From an uncultured Ruminococcus sp. (GTDB taxonomy: Bacteria > Bacillota > Clostridia > Oscillospirales > Ruminococcaceae), in NCBI GenBank assembly GCA_902780505.1, contig CACZFN010000010.1, positions 62,001 through 126,000 on the forward strand: DNA of 64,000 nucleotides. Direction: 5' to 3'. A program made the position numbers and the translations under genes. A model generated the notes under the pieces. It searched no databases and had not been told where the DNA came from. It saw only the letters and a list, made by a program, of their open reading frames with translations. Shown here piece by piece: positions 16,135-25,388 of this stretch (positions are counted from its first letter, which is position 1; every line of letters starts with the position of its first letter).

Positions 16135-16857
16135 ATGCCGAGATTTTTTGTAGAAAATGCGGGTGAGGAAGCTGTCACCCTGACAGGTGAAAATGCAAGA
16201 CACGCAGGCAGGAGCCTGAGAATGAAAGCGGGGGAGAGCCTGACTGTAGTATGCGGCGGCGAGGAATATGATTGTGTGATAACGGGGTTTTCAGACAGTG
16301 AGGTATATTGCAGTGTCATTGACAGGCACAGGTGTGAAAGTGAGCCGCTGACTCAGCTTACACTTTTTCAGGCAATGCCTAAAGGTGACAAGGCTGAGTT
16401 TATTGTGCAGAAGGCGGTAGAGCTTGGTGTCAGTGAGATAGTGTTTGTAATGACCGGAAGATGTGTTTCCCGCCCTGACGAAAAGAGCTTTGCAAAAAGG
16501 CGGGAAAGGCTTATGAAGATATCCCTTGAAGCTGCCAAACAGTGCGGCAGAGGGATAGTTCCCGAAATACGCGGGATAATAAGCTTTGACGAGATGCTTG
16601 AAAACATCAAAAGCTTTGACAAGGCGCTTATGTGTTACGAAAAAGGCGGTGAAAGCCTTAGTGCCGCAGGAATAAACAAAGGCGACAGGATAGCGCTTGT
16701 CATAGGCAGTGAAGGCGGCTTTGAACAGAGCGAAGCAGACAGATTTAAGGCGGCGGGAGGTACGCTGACAGGACTTGGCATGAGGATCCTCAGGTGTGAG
16801 ACAGCGCCTTTGGCGGCGGCAAGTATTATAATGTCACTTGCAGGAGAGATGGAATAA
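16135..16857 (+). CDS. rsmE: 16S rRNA (uracil1498-N3)-methyltransferase RsmE
   Basis: RsmE methylates U1498 of 16S rRNA in assembled 30S subunits. The 240-residue protein has the N-terminal PUA-like part (MPRFFVENAG, ENARHAGRSLRMKAGE), the segment LFQAMPKGDKAEFIVQKAVE, and the SPOUT knot motifs IGSEGGFEQSEADRF and LGMRILRCETAPLAA. The length is normal. In many Firmicutes it sits next to prmA; that gene is absent here, and an AT-rich gap with its own promoter follows. Confidence 0.95.
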   Translation: MPRFFVENAGEEAVTLTGENARHAGRSLRMKAGESLTVVCGGEEYDCVITGFSDSEVYCSVIDRHRCESEPLTQLTLFQAMPKGDKAEFIVQKAVELGVSEIVFVMTGRCVSRPDEKSFAKRRERLMKISLEAAKQCGRGIVPEIRGIISFDEMLENIKSFDKALMCYEKGGESLSAAGINKGDRIALVIGSEGGFEQSEADRFKAAGGTLTGLGMRILRCETAPLAAASIIMSLAGEME

Positions 16858-16945
16858 CAGCTTTATCAAAACATAGAAAATAATTAATGGTTTTTGTGAA
16901 AAATGACAAAAATGACTTTGGATATTTTTTTTATTTGGTGAGCAC

Positions 16946-16974
16946 TTGCAAAATTTTATTACATATGATATAAT
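16946..16974 (+). promoter_or_regulatory. Sigma-A promoter for the small acidic protein gene
   Basis: TTGCAA (16946-16951), a 17-bp spacer and TATAAT (16969-16974). A small hairpin GGCTC-GGAC-GAGCC (16992-17005) lies in the leader. Confidence 0.7.
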
Positions 16975-17047
16975 TAATGTATCGTTTAATTGGCTCGGAC
17001 GAGCCGCGATTTGTGTAAATTTTTTATTTAAAAGGAGTTGTTTTATT

Positions 17048-17311
17048 ATGTCAAAGGCATTAAAGGTAGCAGCAGCACTTGGTGTTGCAGCAGCAGGAAC
17101 AGCAGCAGTTTTAGCTCTTAAAAAGCGTAAGGAGCTTGAGGACTACGATTACGAAGAACTTGACGATGACTTCGATGACTGCCTCGACGAAGCTGAAGCT
17201 AAGGCCGAGGAAACTAAGGAAGCTGCTGAAGAAACAGCTGAAAAGGTAACTGATGACGTTGAAGCTGACCTTGATAAGGTTACAGAGCCTGTTGAGGAAG
17301 TTGACGAATAA
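17048..17311 (+). CDS. Small acidic protein with N-terminal hydrophobic helix, function unknown
   Basis: The 87-residue product starts at the ATG at 17048 behind AAAGGAG. Residues 4-23 form an alanine-rich hydrophobic helix (AAALGVAAAGTAAVLALKK) followed by a basic turn. The remaining 60 residues are dominated by Glu/Asp/Lys with heptad-like patterning (EEAEAKAEETKEAAEETAEK), so an acidic coiled coil is likely. The plan resembles YtxH-like envelope stress proteins, but no clear family match can be claimed. It precedes the aquaporin gene by 46 nt and may be co-transcribed with it. Confidence 0.65.
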   Translation: MSKALKVAAALGVAAAGTAAVLALKKRKELEDYDYEELDDDFDDCLDEAEAKAEETKEAAEETAEKVTDDVEADLDKVTEPVEEVDE

Positions 17312-17357
17312 TTATTGATCGGCTGAAAATCAAATATTAAAAAGGAAGTGTCTTACC

Positions 17358-18032
17358 ATGAAGAAATACCTTGCTGAATTTATCGGCACTTGTATGCTCG
17401 TTATATGCGGCTGCGGCGCAGCTGCGGCAGGTGCAGGCCTTGTTGGCACATCACTTGCATTTGGTATATCCCTTTGCTTTATAGCTTACCTTTTCGGAAA
17501 TGTTTCGGGTGCACACGTAAACCCTGCTGTATCTATCGGCTGCTATCTAAACGGCAACCTTGACGGCGGCGATCTCGGAGCTTACATTATTTCGCAGATC
17601 TTCGGCGCACTTGCAGGCAGCGGTATCCTTAAAATCTGCCTTGCTTTAGCTGATGAAGACGTTAAGGATCTGAGGGGCACAAACGTTGCTCCCAACGGCT
17701 TTGGTGACAACTCGGCAACAGGCATTAATTTTTTCAGTGCCCTTATAGTTGAAGTTGTTATCACCTGCATCTTTGTACTTATCGTGTTAAGAGTTGCAAA
17801 TGATCAGAGTCTTTCGCTTTTTGCGCCTGTACTTATAGGTCTTGGCCTTACACTTGTTCACCTTGTGGGCTTTAACTTCACAGGCACATCTGTAAACCCT
17901 GCAAGATCATTGAGCGCGGCTATATTCTCCGGCACTGATGCTCTCAAGCAGGTATGGGTATTCCTTGTTGGTCCCTGCGTAGGCGGTGCTCTTGCAGCAA
18001 TCGCTTACAAGAAGCTTTTCAAGGAAGCTTAA
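17358..18032 (+). CDS. Aquaporin / MIP family channel
   Basis: The 224-residue protein has six membrane segments and both half-helix motifs, SGAHVNPAVSIG and GTSVNPARSLSAA. The Arg after the second NPA forms part of the selectivity filter. The length and the compact loops favour a water channel of the AqpZ type over a glycerol facilitator, which usually has longer loops and an Asp after the second NPA. The glycerol kinase gene that often accompanies GlpF is not present. A strong hairpin follows. Confidence 0.9.
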   Translation: MKKYLAEFIGTCMLVICGCGAAAAGAGLVGTSLAFGISLCFIAYLFGNVSGAHVNPAVSIGCYLNGNLDGGDLGAYIISQIFGALAGSGILKICLALADEDVKDLRGTNVAPNGFGDNSATGINFFSALIVEVVITCIFVLIVLRVANDQSLSLFAPVLIGLGLTLVHLVGFNFTGTSVNPARSLSAAIFSGTDALKQVWVFLVGPCVGGALAAIAYKKLFKEA

Positions 18033-18063
18033 CAGCTAAAAAACCGGCCATAAACACAAGCTT

Positions 18064-18107
18064 AATGCCATAGTATTCCTGATGAAAGATCAGGGTACTA
18101 TGGCATT
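18064..18107 (+). terminator. Long terminator hairpin after aquaporin
   Basis: AATGCCATAGTA (18064-18075) pairs with TACTATGGCATT (18096-18107), with an inner stem CCTGAT/ATCAGG. The following tail is T-rich. Confidence 0.8.
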
Positions 18108-18203
18108 TATTACTTACGGACTTAAAACTGTATGTACAAAAGAGAACCCATAAGCATTTGAAGTCAACGATTTGATCTGATCGACTTTAGCGGCTTGATA
18201 AAT

Positions 18204-18237
18204 AATAATGCCCCTGAGCGCTGTCGGGGGCATTATT
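18204..18237 (+). terminator. Hairpin AATAATGCCCC/GGGGGCATTATT
   Basis: An 11-bp stem in the gene-free interval between aquaporin and lepA. It is A/T-extended on both sides and so could stop transcription in either direction. Confidence 0.55.
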
Positions 18238-18239
18238 TA

Positions 18240-18435
18240 TTATCCTGTTCGGGTTCCTCCATATTATCGAGTGCATAATTCAGGCATTGTATAACAAGCT
18301 GTAATTAATTTCAACAGCGGAAAGCCCAAATGTGGAAAATCATATCTGCTTTGGGCGTTTATGCCAGTTTTGATCGTCCTCCCGTTTGCTTTTGTTCTTT
18401 TGTTTATACTCGGCATTCTTTGATTTGTATGTACG
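18240..18435. other. Gene-free interval between aquaporin and lepA
   Basis: The full gap 18033-18538 is about 500 bp. Apart from three hairpins and the lepA promoter I see no gene. A minus-strand frame of 71 codons at 18264-18479 has no ribosome binding site and reads through a terminator hairpin, so I do not call it. Confidence 0.5.
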
Positions 18436-18459
18436 GCCGCCCCGCAAAGGCGGCTTTTT
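18436..18459 (+). terminator. Terminator before the lepA promoter
   Basis: GCCGCC (18436-18441) pairs with GGCGGC (18449-18454), followed by TTTTTG and a further T-run. Confidence 0.75.
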
Positions 18460-18472
18460 GCTTTTTTACCAT

Positions 18473-18502
18473 TTGACAACCCGCCCTTTGATATGCTATA
18501 AT
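18473..18502 (+). promoter_or_regulatory. Sigma-A promoter for lepA operon
   Basis: TTGACA (18473-18478), an 18-bp spacer and TATAAT (18497-18502) lie 36 bp before the lepA start. Confidence 0.75.
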
Positions 18503-18538
18503 ATAATTTAACGTATTTAAAATGAAAGGCTGACTAAA

Positions 18539-20350
18539 ATGAACGGATATGACCAGTCAAATATAAGAAATTTTTGTATTATTGCACATATAGACCACGG
18601 CAAGTCTACGCTTGCGGACAGGATACTTGAACTTACATCTTCTGTGGAACTTCGGGAAATGGAGGATCAGCTTCTTGACAATATGGATATCGAGCGTGAG
18701 CGCGGCATTACCATAAAAGCACGTGCTGTACGCCTTAATTACAAGGCTGATGACGGGCAGGATTATGTCTTTAACCTGATAGATACCCCGGGACACGTTG
18801 ACTTTAATTACGAAGTTTCACGTTCACTTGCGGCGTGTGAGGGCGCTGTTCTGGTCGTAGATGCATCTCAGGGAATAGAAGCGCAGACACTTGGCAATAC
18901 TTACCTTGCGATAGAACATGACCTTGAAGTCGTTCCTGTTATTAACAAGATAGACCTGCCCTCTGCCGAGCCTGAGAGGGTATGTGCGGAAATAGAGAAT
19001 GTCATCGGCATACCGGCACTTGATGCACCGCGTATATCCGCAAAGACAGGACTTAATATCAAGGATGTTTTAGAGCGAGTCATAACAGATGTCCCCGCGC
19101 CCTCCGGCGATCCCGAAAAGCCGTTCAAGGCGCTTATATTTGACAGCGTTTATGATATGTACAAGGGCGTTATAATATACGTGCGTGTTATGGACGGCTC
19201 TATAAAGGCGGGGCAGACCATAAAGCTTATGGCAACGGGCGCAGAGTTTCAGACGGTCGAGATAGGCTACATGGGGGCTAAGGACTTAGTGCCGGTGGGT
19301 GAGCTGAAAGCCGGCGAGGTAGGATATATAACAGCATCTATCAAGTATATAGGCGATACCCGTGTGGGCGATACTGTCACAAGGGCAGATATGCCGTGTG
19401 ACGAAGCACTCCCGGGGTACAAGAAGGTGCAGTCAATGGTATTTTCGGGCGTTTACCCTGCTGACGGTGCAAAGTACCCCGATCTGAGAGATGCCCTTGA
19501 CAAGCTTGCATTAAACGACGCTTCCCTGAGTTTTGAGCCTGAGACTTCGGCGGCGCTCGGGTTTGGGTTCAGGTGTGGATTCTTAGGGCTTCTGCATATG
19601 GAGATAATACAGGAAAGGCTTGAACGTGAGTATAACCTTGACCTTATCACCACGGCACCCTCTGTTATATATAAGGTAAACCTTACAAACGGGGAAACTG
19701 TCATGATAGACAACCCGTCAAATTACCCTGATCCCTCACTGATAGCTTCGGCGGAGGAGCCTATGGTGACGGCACATATTTTTACACCGCAGGTGTATGT
19801 CGGCAATATTATGGAACTTTGTCAGGAAAGGCGAGGAAACTATATTGATATGAAATACCTTGACGACACAAGGGTAGATCTGCACTACGAGCTGCCGCTG
19901 GGCGAGATAGTATATGACTTCTTTGATGCGCTTAAATCACGCACGAAGGGGTATGCTTCGTTTGACTATGAAATGAAGGGCTATGTACCGAGCAAGCTTG
20001 TAAAGCTTGATATTCTTCTTAACGGTGAAGTGGTGGACGCACTTTCGTTTATAGTACACGCTGACAAGGCTTATGCCCGGGGGAGAAAGATCACCGAAAG
20101 GCTTAAAGAGAATATACCAAGACAGCTTTTTGAGATACCTGTGCAGGCATCCATAGGCGGGAAGATAATAGCAAGGGAAACCGTAAAGGCAATGCGCAAG
20201 GACGTACTTGCAAAGTGTTACGGCGGTGATATCACAAGAAAGAAGAAACTGCTTGAAAAGCAGAAGGAAGGCAAGAAGCGTATGCGCCAGCTCGGCACTG
20301 TAGAAGTCCCGCAGGAGGCGTTTATGTCAGTGCTCAAGCTTGATGAGTAG
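18539..20350 (+). CDS. lepA: Elongation factor 4 (LepA)
   Basis: LepA is a translational GTPase that acts on stalled or initiating ribosomes. The 603-residue protein has the G1 motif [16 protein letters not shown]2 region [14 protein letters not shown]3 DTPGHVD and G4 NKIDLP. The family-specific C terminus includes [20 protein letters not shown] and [20 protein letters not shown]. Length matches the family. It heads an apparent operon with two membrane-protein genes and hemW; lepA-hemW adjacency is common in Firmicutes. Confidence 0.97.
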   Translation: MNGYDQSNIRNFCIIAHIDHGKSTLADRILELTSSVELREMEDQLLDNMDIERERGITIKARAVRLNYKADDGQDYVFNLIDTPGHVDFNYEVSRSLAACEGAVLVVDASQGIEAQTLGNTYLAIEHDLEVVPVINKIDLPSAEPERVCAEIENVIGIPALDAPRISAKTGLNIKDVLERVITDVPAPSGDPEKPFKALIFDSVYDMYKGVIIYVRVMDGSIKAGQTIKLMATGAEFQTVEIGYMGAKDLVPVGELKAGEVGYITASIKYIGDTRVGDTVTRADMPCDEALPGYKKVQSMVFSGVYPADGAKYPDLRDALDKLALNDASLSFEPETSAALGFGFRCGFLGLLHMEIIQERLEREYNLDLITTAPSVIYKVNLTNGETVMIDNPSNYPDPSLIASAEEPMVTAHIFTPQVYVGNIMELCQERRGNYIDMKYLDDTRVDLHYELPLGEIVYDFFDALKSRTKGYASFDYEMKGYVPSKLVKLDILLNGEVVDALSFIVHADKAYARGRKITERLKENIPRQLFEIPVQASIGGKIIARETVKAMRKDVLAKCYGGDITRKKKLLEKQKEGKKRMRQLGTVEVPQEAFMSVLKLDE

Positions 20351-20359
20351 GCGGGGAAA

Positions 20360-20818
20360 ATGCAGTACATTATTATTTTAGCTGTAATAGTTGTCATAAT
20401 GATAATACTCGGTGTCAGCACGCAGCTGATAGCAAATATCTCTGCGTGGATGATACTTTTAGCGTGTGCGCTGCTGTGTTTTATGATGTGCATATTCTTT
20501 ATGGTCTTTTTGGCAAGGCTTTTATGCGCAAAGAAAACAAGCGGGTACTTTGCAGGTGCTAAGAAAAAGGACAAGGCACGATTTGATACTGCTTACTACA
20601 TTGTAGGTGAAAGTGAGATAAAAAACATATTCCCTTACGAAAGCTCGCTCAAAAGCCTTTTTTATAAGGAGGGCAGAGAGGTGACGCTGAGGCTTTCAAA
20701 GGACGGAAAGCGTGTGTTTGACCTTAATGCGAGGGTGACGATCATTTCGGGATTTCTGCTGTCTGTGATAATGACAGGCGTGCTTATTAATACGGCGATA
20801 ATGCTTTATGCGGCATAA
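20360..20818 (+). CDS. Membrane protein of unknown function
   Basis: I do not recognise this 152-residue protein. Two hydrophobic segments fill residues 2-55, a basic loop KKTSGYFAGAKKKDKARFD follows, then a soluble stretch of about 55 residues and a third membrane segment at the C terminus (IISGFLLSVIMTGVLINTAI). It starts 9 nt after lepA behind a GGGG site, so it is probably co-transcribed with lepA and hemW. The middle part could face the cytoplasm. Confidence 0.6.
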   Translation: MQYIIILAVIVVIMIILGVSTQLIANISAWMILLACALLCFMMCIFFMVFLARLLCAKKTSGYFAGAKKKDKARFDTAYYIVGESEIKNIFPYESSLKSLFYKEGREVTLRLSKDGKRVFDLNARVTIISGFLLSVIMTGVLINTAIMLYAA

Positions 20819-20848
20819 CTATTTACAAATGCGGAAAGGGCGGTATGT

Positions 20849-21325
20849 ATGGAACTTAAAAAGCCAATGAAATATTCAATAATACTCGGGCTTGCGGGCA
20901 GCGTGATGATACCGCTTTTTTATGAAGCCTATGCCAATATTTCAAAGACTTTTGCTATGGTGCTTTTGCTTATATGGGCGGCGGTGTGCTCGTGGAAGCT
21001 TATACGCTTCCCTGTTAAGGAAGGGCTGCTTGCTATAAGCTGTATGCTTGCATATACAGGGGTGTTAGGGATAGTCATGTATGTTATTATCCACCCTGCT
21101 GTGAGGGGGTTCCTTGAAAAGAACTCAAAATACTATTACCTTACTATTAAAGAGGAGGTAAGCTTTTTCGGGACGGCTATAGGGCTTATGTGTCTTGTGT
21201 ATGTGGCGTTTTTTGCAAAGATACTGCTTATAAAGACCGTGGAAAAGGTAAATGACAACCGTGAAAAAGCGGGGCAGTATATAGATAACGCATTTGACAG
21301 CAGTGAGGACGGCGGTGAGATATGA
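20849..21325 (+). CDS. Membrane protein of unknown function
   Basis: This 158-residue protein has four predicted membrane segments (about residues 9-27, 33-50, 57-85 and 110-135) and a charged C-terminal tail (KVNDNREKAGQYIDNAF). No family is recognised. It overlaps hemW by 4 nt (ATGA), so expression is coupled to heme-chaperone production. Confidence 0.6.
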   Translation: MELKKPMKYSIILGLAGSVMIPLFYEAYANISKTFAMVLLLIWAAVCSWKLIRFPVKEGLLAISCMLAYTGVLGIVMYVIIHPAVRGFLEKNSKYYYLTIKEEVSFFGTAIGLMCLVYVAFFAKILLIKTVEKVNDNREKAGQYIDNAFDSSEDGGEI

Positions 21326-22440
21326 CGGGGATATACATTCATATCCCGTTTTGCCTGAGAAAATGTCCTTACTGCGATTTTTATTCGGTGAGGATAGATA
21401 ATGGGCTTTTGGAAAGCTACATTGACGCTTTATGCAGGAACTTCAGGGCGGAAAAGTACAGGGGCGTAAAAGCTGATACGATATATTTTGGCGGAGGAAC
21501 GCCTTCTGTACTGACAGGCGGGCAGGTAAAAAGGATAACACAAGGCCTTTATGAAAGCTTTGATATTGCCGATGACGCTGAGATAACAATAGAAGCAAAC
21601 CCCTGCACTGTTGACAGGGACAAGCTTTTGCAATACAGGCAGGCAGGGATAAACAGGATATCCTTCGGGGTGCAGTCGGCAGATGACAGTGAACTCAAAG
21701 CTCTCGGGCGGCTTCATGACTATGAAGGTGCAAGGCGTGCGGTGACACTTGCGCAAGATGTCGGGTTTGATAATATATCCTGTGATATAATGCTTGGGAC
21801 GCCTGAGCAGAACATGGTGTCGCTTCTTTATTCGGCGGGAAAGATCTGTGAATTGCCGATAAAACATATTTCGGCATATATGCTGAAAATTGAGAAGGGT
21901 ACGGCTTTTGACTGTGAGGAAGTAAGAAAAAACACCGCTGATGATGAACTTGTAAGTGATATGTATTTGTCGCTTACAGAGCATCTGAACGGCAGGGGCT
22001 TTGAGCAGTACGAGATATCAAACTATGCAAGGGCAGGGTATGAAAGCAGGCATAACCTTAAATACTGGCTCGGTCAGGAGTATATAGGCTTCGGTGCGGC
22101 GGCACATTCGCTGTTTGATAAAAAGCGGTATTATGTGGAAAGAGATGTTCAAAAGTATATAAGTGCCCCCTTACAGGAGGAAATACCCGAGGAAGAAGCC
22201 TATGACGAGAGGCAGGAGTATATTATGCTTCGGGTGAGATTAAAAAGCGGACTTGAAAAGCAAAGGCTTAAAGAACTCTACGGTGATCTGGCGGCAGAAG
22301 AAATGGTAAGGTTTTGCAGGACGCTTGAAACGGGCGGGCTTTGCAGAGTGGATGAGAAAAAAATAAGCCTGACACCAAAGGGCTTCCTTGTTTCTAACAG
22401 CATAATTGCAAGGCTCTGCGATATAGCGGGGTTGTCATAA
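21322..22440 (+). CDS. hemW: Radical SAM family heme chaperone HemW
   Basis: HemW-type proteins bind heme and a 4Fe-4S cluster and deliver heme to target enzymes; they are often mislabelled as oxygen-independent coproporphyrinogen oxidase. The 372-residue protein has the radical SAM motif CLRKCPYCDFYSV, FGGGTPSVL, EANPCTVDRDKL, RISFGVQSADDSELK and the HemW-type C-terminal winged-helix region. The fourth cysteine found in true HemN (CxxxCxxCxC) is replaced by Phe, which supports HemW. Confidence 0.9.
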   Translation: MTGIYIHIPFCLRKCPYCDFYSVRIDNGLLESYIDALCRNFRAEKYRGVKADTIYFGGGTPSVLTGGQVKRITQGLYESFDIADDAEITIEANPCTVDRDKLLQYRQAGINRISFGVQSADDSELKALGRLHDYEGARRAVTLAQDVGFDNISCDIMLGTPEQNMVSLLYSAGKICELPIKHISAYMLKIEKGTAFDCEEVRKNTADDELVSDMYLSLTEHLNGRGFEQYEISNYARAGYESRHNLKYWLGQEYIGFGAAAHSLFDKKRYYVERDVQKYISAPLQEEIPEEEAYDERQEYIMLRVRLKSGLEKQRLKELYGDLAAEEMVRFCRTLETGGLCRVDEKKISLTPKGFLVSNSIIARLCDIAGLS

Positions 22441-22564
22441 GTTACAAAAGTAAGAGCGAAAGATTGTGAAAGGCTACAAAGTTTTTGCGCGGTGTTGTTT
22501 TTTGCGGGGAAAGGTGTTAAAATTAAAGTGGTGAATTGTATTTGCAACTGATGAGGTTTTTGAT

Positions 22565-23566
22565 ATGAAAAAGTTTTTTTTAAGACCGCTTGCAGTTTTA
22601 TCGGCAATGGCTGTGCTTGCGCTGACAGGCTGCGGGAAAAACGATGACTCTGCGGAAATATCCATACCTATACTTGAAACAAGTGCACCTGTTTACAACA
22701 CGGTAACGGCGCAGACGGGAGATATTTCGGAAAAGTATTACGGCGAGGCTTCTTTTGGGATATCGCATGATTCGTATGTGAAGTTCTCACGCTCAGGGCA
22801 GATAGCGCAGATAAATGTTCAAAACGGCGATCAGGTCAAAAAGGGCGATGTGCTTTGTGTGCTGAGGTCTGAGGATATCGAGGAACAGATAGAAGAATCA
22901 GACGTATGGCTCAAGCAGAGCAAGGAAACATACGAAAAGCTTCTTGCCAAGAATACCCCCGCCACGGAACTAGAGTATGCAAGGATAGATTATGAGCTTC
23001 AGAAGCTTTCAAGAGAGCAGCTTGACAGAGAACTTGCGGAGTATACGATCACCGCGCCCTGCGACGGACAGGTGACGGCTGTGAATGACTATGAAAGAGA
23101 ACTTAATGTAAATACGAAGGTCTGGGGCGGCGACTGGCTTTGCATTGTAAGTGATAACAGCGAGAATGTACTCAGCTGCCGTATGCTTCAGAAGGTCGAC
23201 AGCATAGGTTATGGCACAAGGGCGATAATAACAACGCTTTCGGGCGAAGTTGAGGGAATGGTCACAAATGTCCGTGAAAAGGGTGAGGGCAATACTCAGA
23301 CCTACATATATGAGATAAGATGCGATGAGCAAGACCTTAAAGCATTTAACAAAGTAGATGTATGCTTTGATGTGTATGATAAGGAGGATGTTGTAAAGAT
23401 ACCCGCAAAGGCCGTAAAGACGATACAGGAAAGAAAATATGTGAACCTGCTTATTGACGGCGTGAAGGTCGAGCAGGACATTGAAACGGGTATTGAGGAC
23501 GGCGACATGGTCGAGGTGACAAACGGACTTGTCGGCGGTGAAGAAATAATCATAAACGGTGAATAA
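22565..23566 (+). CDS. Lipoprotein HlyD/MFP-type efflux adaptor
   Basis: The 333-residue protein has a lipoprotein signal with lipobox LALTGC. A barrel-sandwich hybrid follows (FSRSGQIAQINVQNGDQVKKGDVLCVL ... YTITAPCDGQVTAVN, quoted in part), split by a coiled-coil hairpin of about 60 residues, and then the beta-barrel and membrane-proximal parts. Such adaptors in Gram-positives pair with MacB-like ABC transporters or RND pumps, but no transporter gene is adjacent, so it is an orphan here. It has its own terminator 9 nt after the stop. Confidence 0.85.
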   Translation: MKKFFLRPLAVLSAMAVLALTGCGKNDDSAEISIPILETSAPVYNTVTAQTGDISEKYYGEASFGISHDSYVKFSRSGQIAQINVQNGDQVKKGDVLCVLRSEDIEEQIEESDVWLKQSKETYEKLLAKNTPATELEYARIDYELQKLSREQLDRELAEYTITAPCDGQVTAVNDYERELNVNTKVWGGDWLCIVSDNSENVLSCRMLQKVDSIGYGTRAIITTLSGEVEGMVTNVREKGEGNTQTYIYEIRCDEQDLKAFNKVDVCFDVYDKEDVVKIPAKAVKTIQERKYVNLLIDGVKVEQDIETGIEDGDMVEVTNGLVGGEEIIINGE

Positions 23567-23574
23567 AATGTCAG

Positions 23575-23610
23575 GTGAATGATCGGGAAAAACGGTCATT
23601 CACTTTTTTT
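23575..23610 (+). terminator. Rho-independent terminator after the HlyD-like gene
   Basis: GTGAATGATCG (23575-23585) pairs with CGGTCATTCAC (23593-23603), followed by seven T. Confidence 0.92.
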
Positions 23611-23618
23611 ATTTTTGC

Positions 23619-23647
23619 TGTAACATTTTGAAGCGCTTTGGCGACTT
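23619..23647 (+). promoter_or_regulatory. Putative ECF-type autoregulated promoter
   Basis: TGTAAC (23619-23624), followed by ATTTT and then CGACTT (23642-23647) after 17 bp, fits the AAC / CGwC pattern of ECF promoters and sits directly before the ECF sigma gene. A 12-bp palindrome TGAAACGTTTCA (23655-23666) lies at the expected transcription start. Confidence 0.5.
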
Positions 23648-23682
23648 AGTATTATGAAACGTTTCAAAAGCGAGGTTTTGTT

Positions 23683-24210
23683 ATGGAAGACAAAAAGCTG
23701 TGTGCGCTGCTGAGAAAAAGCCCCGAAAAGGGGCTTGCGGCGGCTATCAGGGAATACGGTGGGTATGTGTATAAGATAGTTTACATAAAGCTTGGTGATA
23801 TCTGCCCGAAGGAGGATATAGAGGAGGCTGTGAGCGACATTTTCTATAAATTCTTCCAAAGCGGAAGCAGGCAGGGGTTTGAGATAAAGACGATAAGAGG
23901 ATTCCTGGCGGTAATAGCTGTAAGGCACTGTGCAGGCGTGTTCAGGTCAAAGGCGGGGGAGGAGAAGACAGTCCCCCTGAGTGAGCTTGAAAACCTGATA
24001 TGCGAATATGATATATGCGACGGAGGGTACATTACAGATATGATAAAAAGTCTTGGAGAACCCGACAGCAGTATTTTTATACGCAAGTATTACCTCGGGC
24101 AGAGGAATAAGGACATAGCAAAAGAACTCGGAATAAAGGAAGGAACACTTAACACAAGAATATCGCGCGGACTTGTTAAGTTAAGGAAAATACTTGAGGA
24201 GGATATGTAA
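23683..24210 (+). CDS. ECF-type RNA polymerase sigma factor
   Basis: The 175-residue protein has sigma region 2 (residues about 25-90, DIEEAVSDIFYKFFQSG) and region 4 (about 120-170), ending in the helix-turn-helix GQRNKDIAKELGIKEGTLNT. No region 1.1 or 3 is present, as expected for ECF sigmas. It overlaps the next gene by one base (TAATG); that gene encodes a membrane protein that is the likely anti-sigma factor. The signal sensed is unknown. Confidence 0.9.
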   Translation: MEDKKLCALLRKSPEKGLAAAIREYGGYVYKIVYIKLGDICPKEDIEEAVSDIFYKFFQSGSRQGFEIKTIRGFLAVIAVRHCAGVFRSKAGEEKTVPLSELENLICEYDICDGGYITDMIKSLGEPDSSIFIRKYYLGQRNKDIAKELGIKEGTLNTRISRGLVKLRKILEEDM

Positions 24211-25256
24211 TGAAAGGCGAAAAACGTTATCTGATAAACATAATTGAGCCTGATGATACCGAAAAATTTGTTCAGACGCTAAAGGTGTTCGCAAAAGGCG
24301 GAAGGCTTGACAAAAAGACCTGCGGGCATATCCTTTCAATGACACTTGGAAAGGCTGGTGCTGATATGAACAGGAATATAACTTCAGTTAAGACAAAACG
24401 GATAAGCGGGCGATTTATAGGTATGGCGGCAGCGGCGGCGATAATGGTAACGGGTGCAGTCGGCGCAGGGGCAGCGTATGTGATAGGAAAGCGAAGCACA
24501 TCGGATATCTATTTCGGTGAAAGCAGTCAGGAATTGCTTGAAAGTACGGGGGCAAAGAGCAGTGATATTATAAAGACGGTAAAGTGCAGGCATTTTGACG
24601 TTGATATCGAAACCATGATATTTGACGGGAAGTGCCTGACCGTGACAGCAAGTGCAGTACCGTATGACGAGGAGGGGGAGGAACTTATAAAAGACGGCAG
24701 AGAGCCTTTCCTGCATACGCCGCTTTCAGTCGTCAGTGAAAAGACCGTAAAGACCGAGGACGGAGATGATATGTATGAAGCGGAATATGACGAGGAGATA
24801 AGTTATTTCTATGAAAACGGCAGAGAGGTAATGCGGCTGACATATACGCTTGACAAGCCGCAGGATAGGGTGACGATACCGCTGACTCTGCTTGTTGATT
24901 CCGAAAAAGGAACGGGATTTGAGTCACTTGGCGATTTTGAACTTGAATTTGTCAGAAATTCGGATGTATATATATTTGAAAATGACAAGGGTGAACAGAT
25001 ACATCTGAGCGCAAACAGTGTTACGGGAAACAACGTTACAATAGAAACGGCACAGGATACGCTGCCGCTCAGGGAGGTGGAAGTACAGTTAAAGGACGGA
25101 AATACAGAAAAAATAAAGGTATATAGCTGCACAGACGAAGAACCTGATGAAAACGGCTGTTATAAAAATGTAGAGATCACTTTCAATGATTATCTGGATA
25201 TTGATGATGTGAGCAGTATAACAATAGGCGCTACAAGGTTTGAACGCAAAGGCTAA
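24210..25256 (+). CDS. Membrane anti-sigma factor, DUF4179-like
   Basis: The 348-residue protein has an N-terminal cytoplasmic segment of about 70 residues, one membrane helix (FIGMAAAAAIMVTGAVGAGA) and a beta-rich extracellular domain of about 240 residues. The arrangement matches anti-sigma factors of the DUF4179 type encoded directly after ECF sigma genes. The start overlaps the sigma stop, so a fixed ratio by translational coupling is likely. No zinc-binding HxxxCxxC motif is seen in the cytoplasmic part, so it is not a ZAS-type anti-sigma. Confidence 0.8.
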   Translation: MKGEKRYLINIIEPDDTEKFVQTLKVFAKGGRLDKKTCGHILSMTLGKAGADMNRNITSVKTKRISGRFIGMAAAAAIMVTGAVGAGAAYVIGKRSTSDIYFGESSQELLESTGAKSSDIIKTVKCRHFDVDIETMIFDGKCLTVTASAVPYDEEGEELIKDGREPFLHTPLSVVSEKTVKTEDGDDMYEAEYDEEISYFYENGREVMRLTYTLDKPQDRVTIPLTLLVDSEKGTGFESLGDFELEFVRNSDVYIFENDKGEQIHLSANSVTGNNVTIETAQDTLPLREVEVQLKDGNTEKIKVYSCTDEEPDENGCYKNVEITFNDYLDIDDVSSITIGATRFERKG

Positions 25257-25262
25257 AACGGG

Positions 25263-25293
25263 CACCCGACGGGAAAATATGTACCGTCGGGTG
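25263..25293 (+). terminator. Hairpin after the anti-sigma gene
   Basis: CACCCGACGG (25263-25272) pairs with CCGTCGGGTG (25284-25293) with an 11-nt loop. The T-tail is weak. Confidence 0.7.
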
Positions 25294-25321
25294 TGAATTT
25301 GTAAAAATTCTCTGCCGGTAC

Positions 25322-25350
25322 TTGATTTTTTTGAAATAATAGTATATAAT
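25322..25350 (+). promoter_or_regulatory. Sigma-A promoter
   Basis: TTGATT (25322-25327), 17 bp, TATAAT (25345-25350), 39 bp before the next gene. Confidence 0.65.
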
Positions 25351-25388
25351 ATAGTTTGGTATATTTTTTCAATCGGAGGAGTATTTTT

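Noticed and set aside
18264-18479. Minus-strand frame of 71 codons between aquaporin and lepA
   Set aside because: It has no ribosome binding site, reads through a terminator hairpin and the lepA -35 box, and shows no recognisable family.
21322-22440. Oxygen-independent coproporphyrinogen III oxidase (HemN)
   Set aside because: The fourth cysteine of the HemN motif is missing and the gene lies next to lepA as hemW does.
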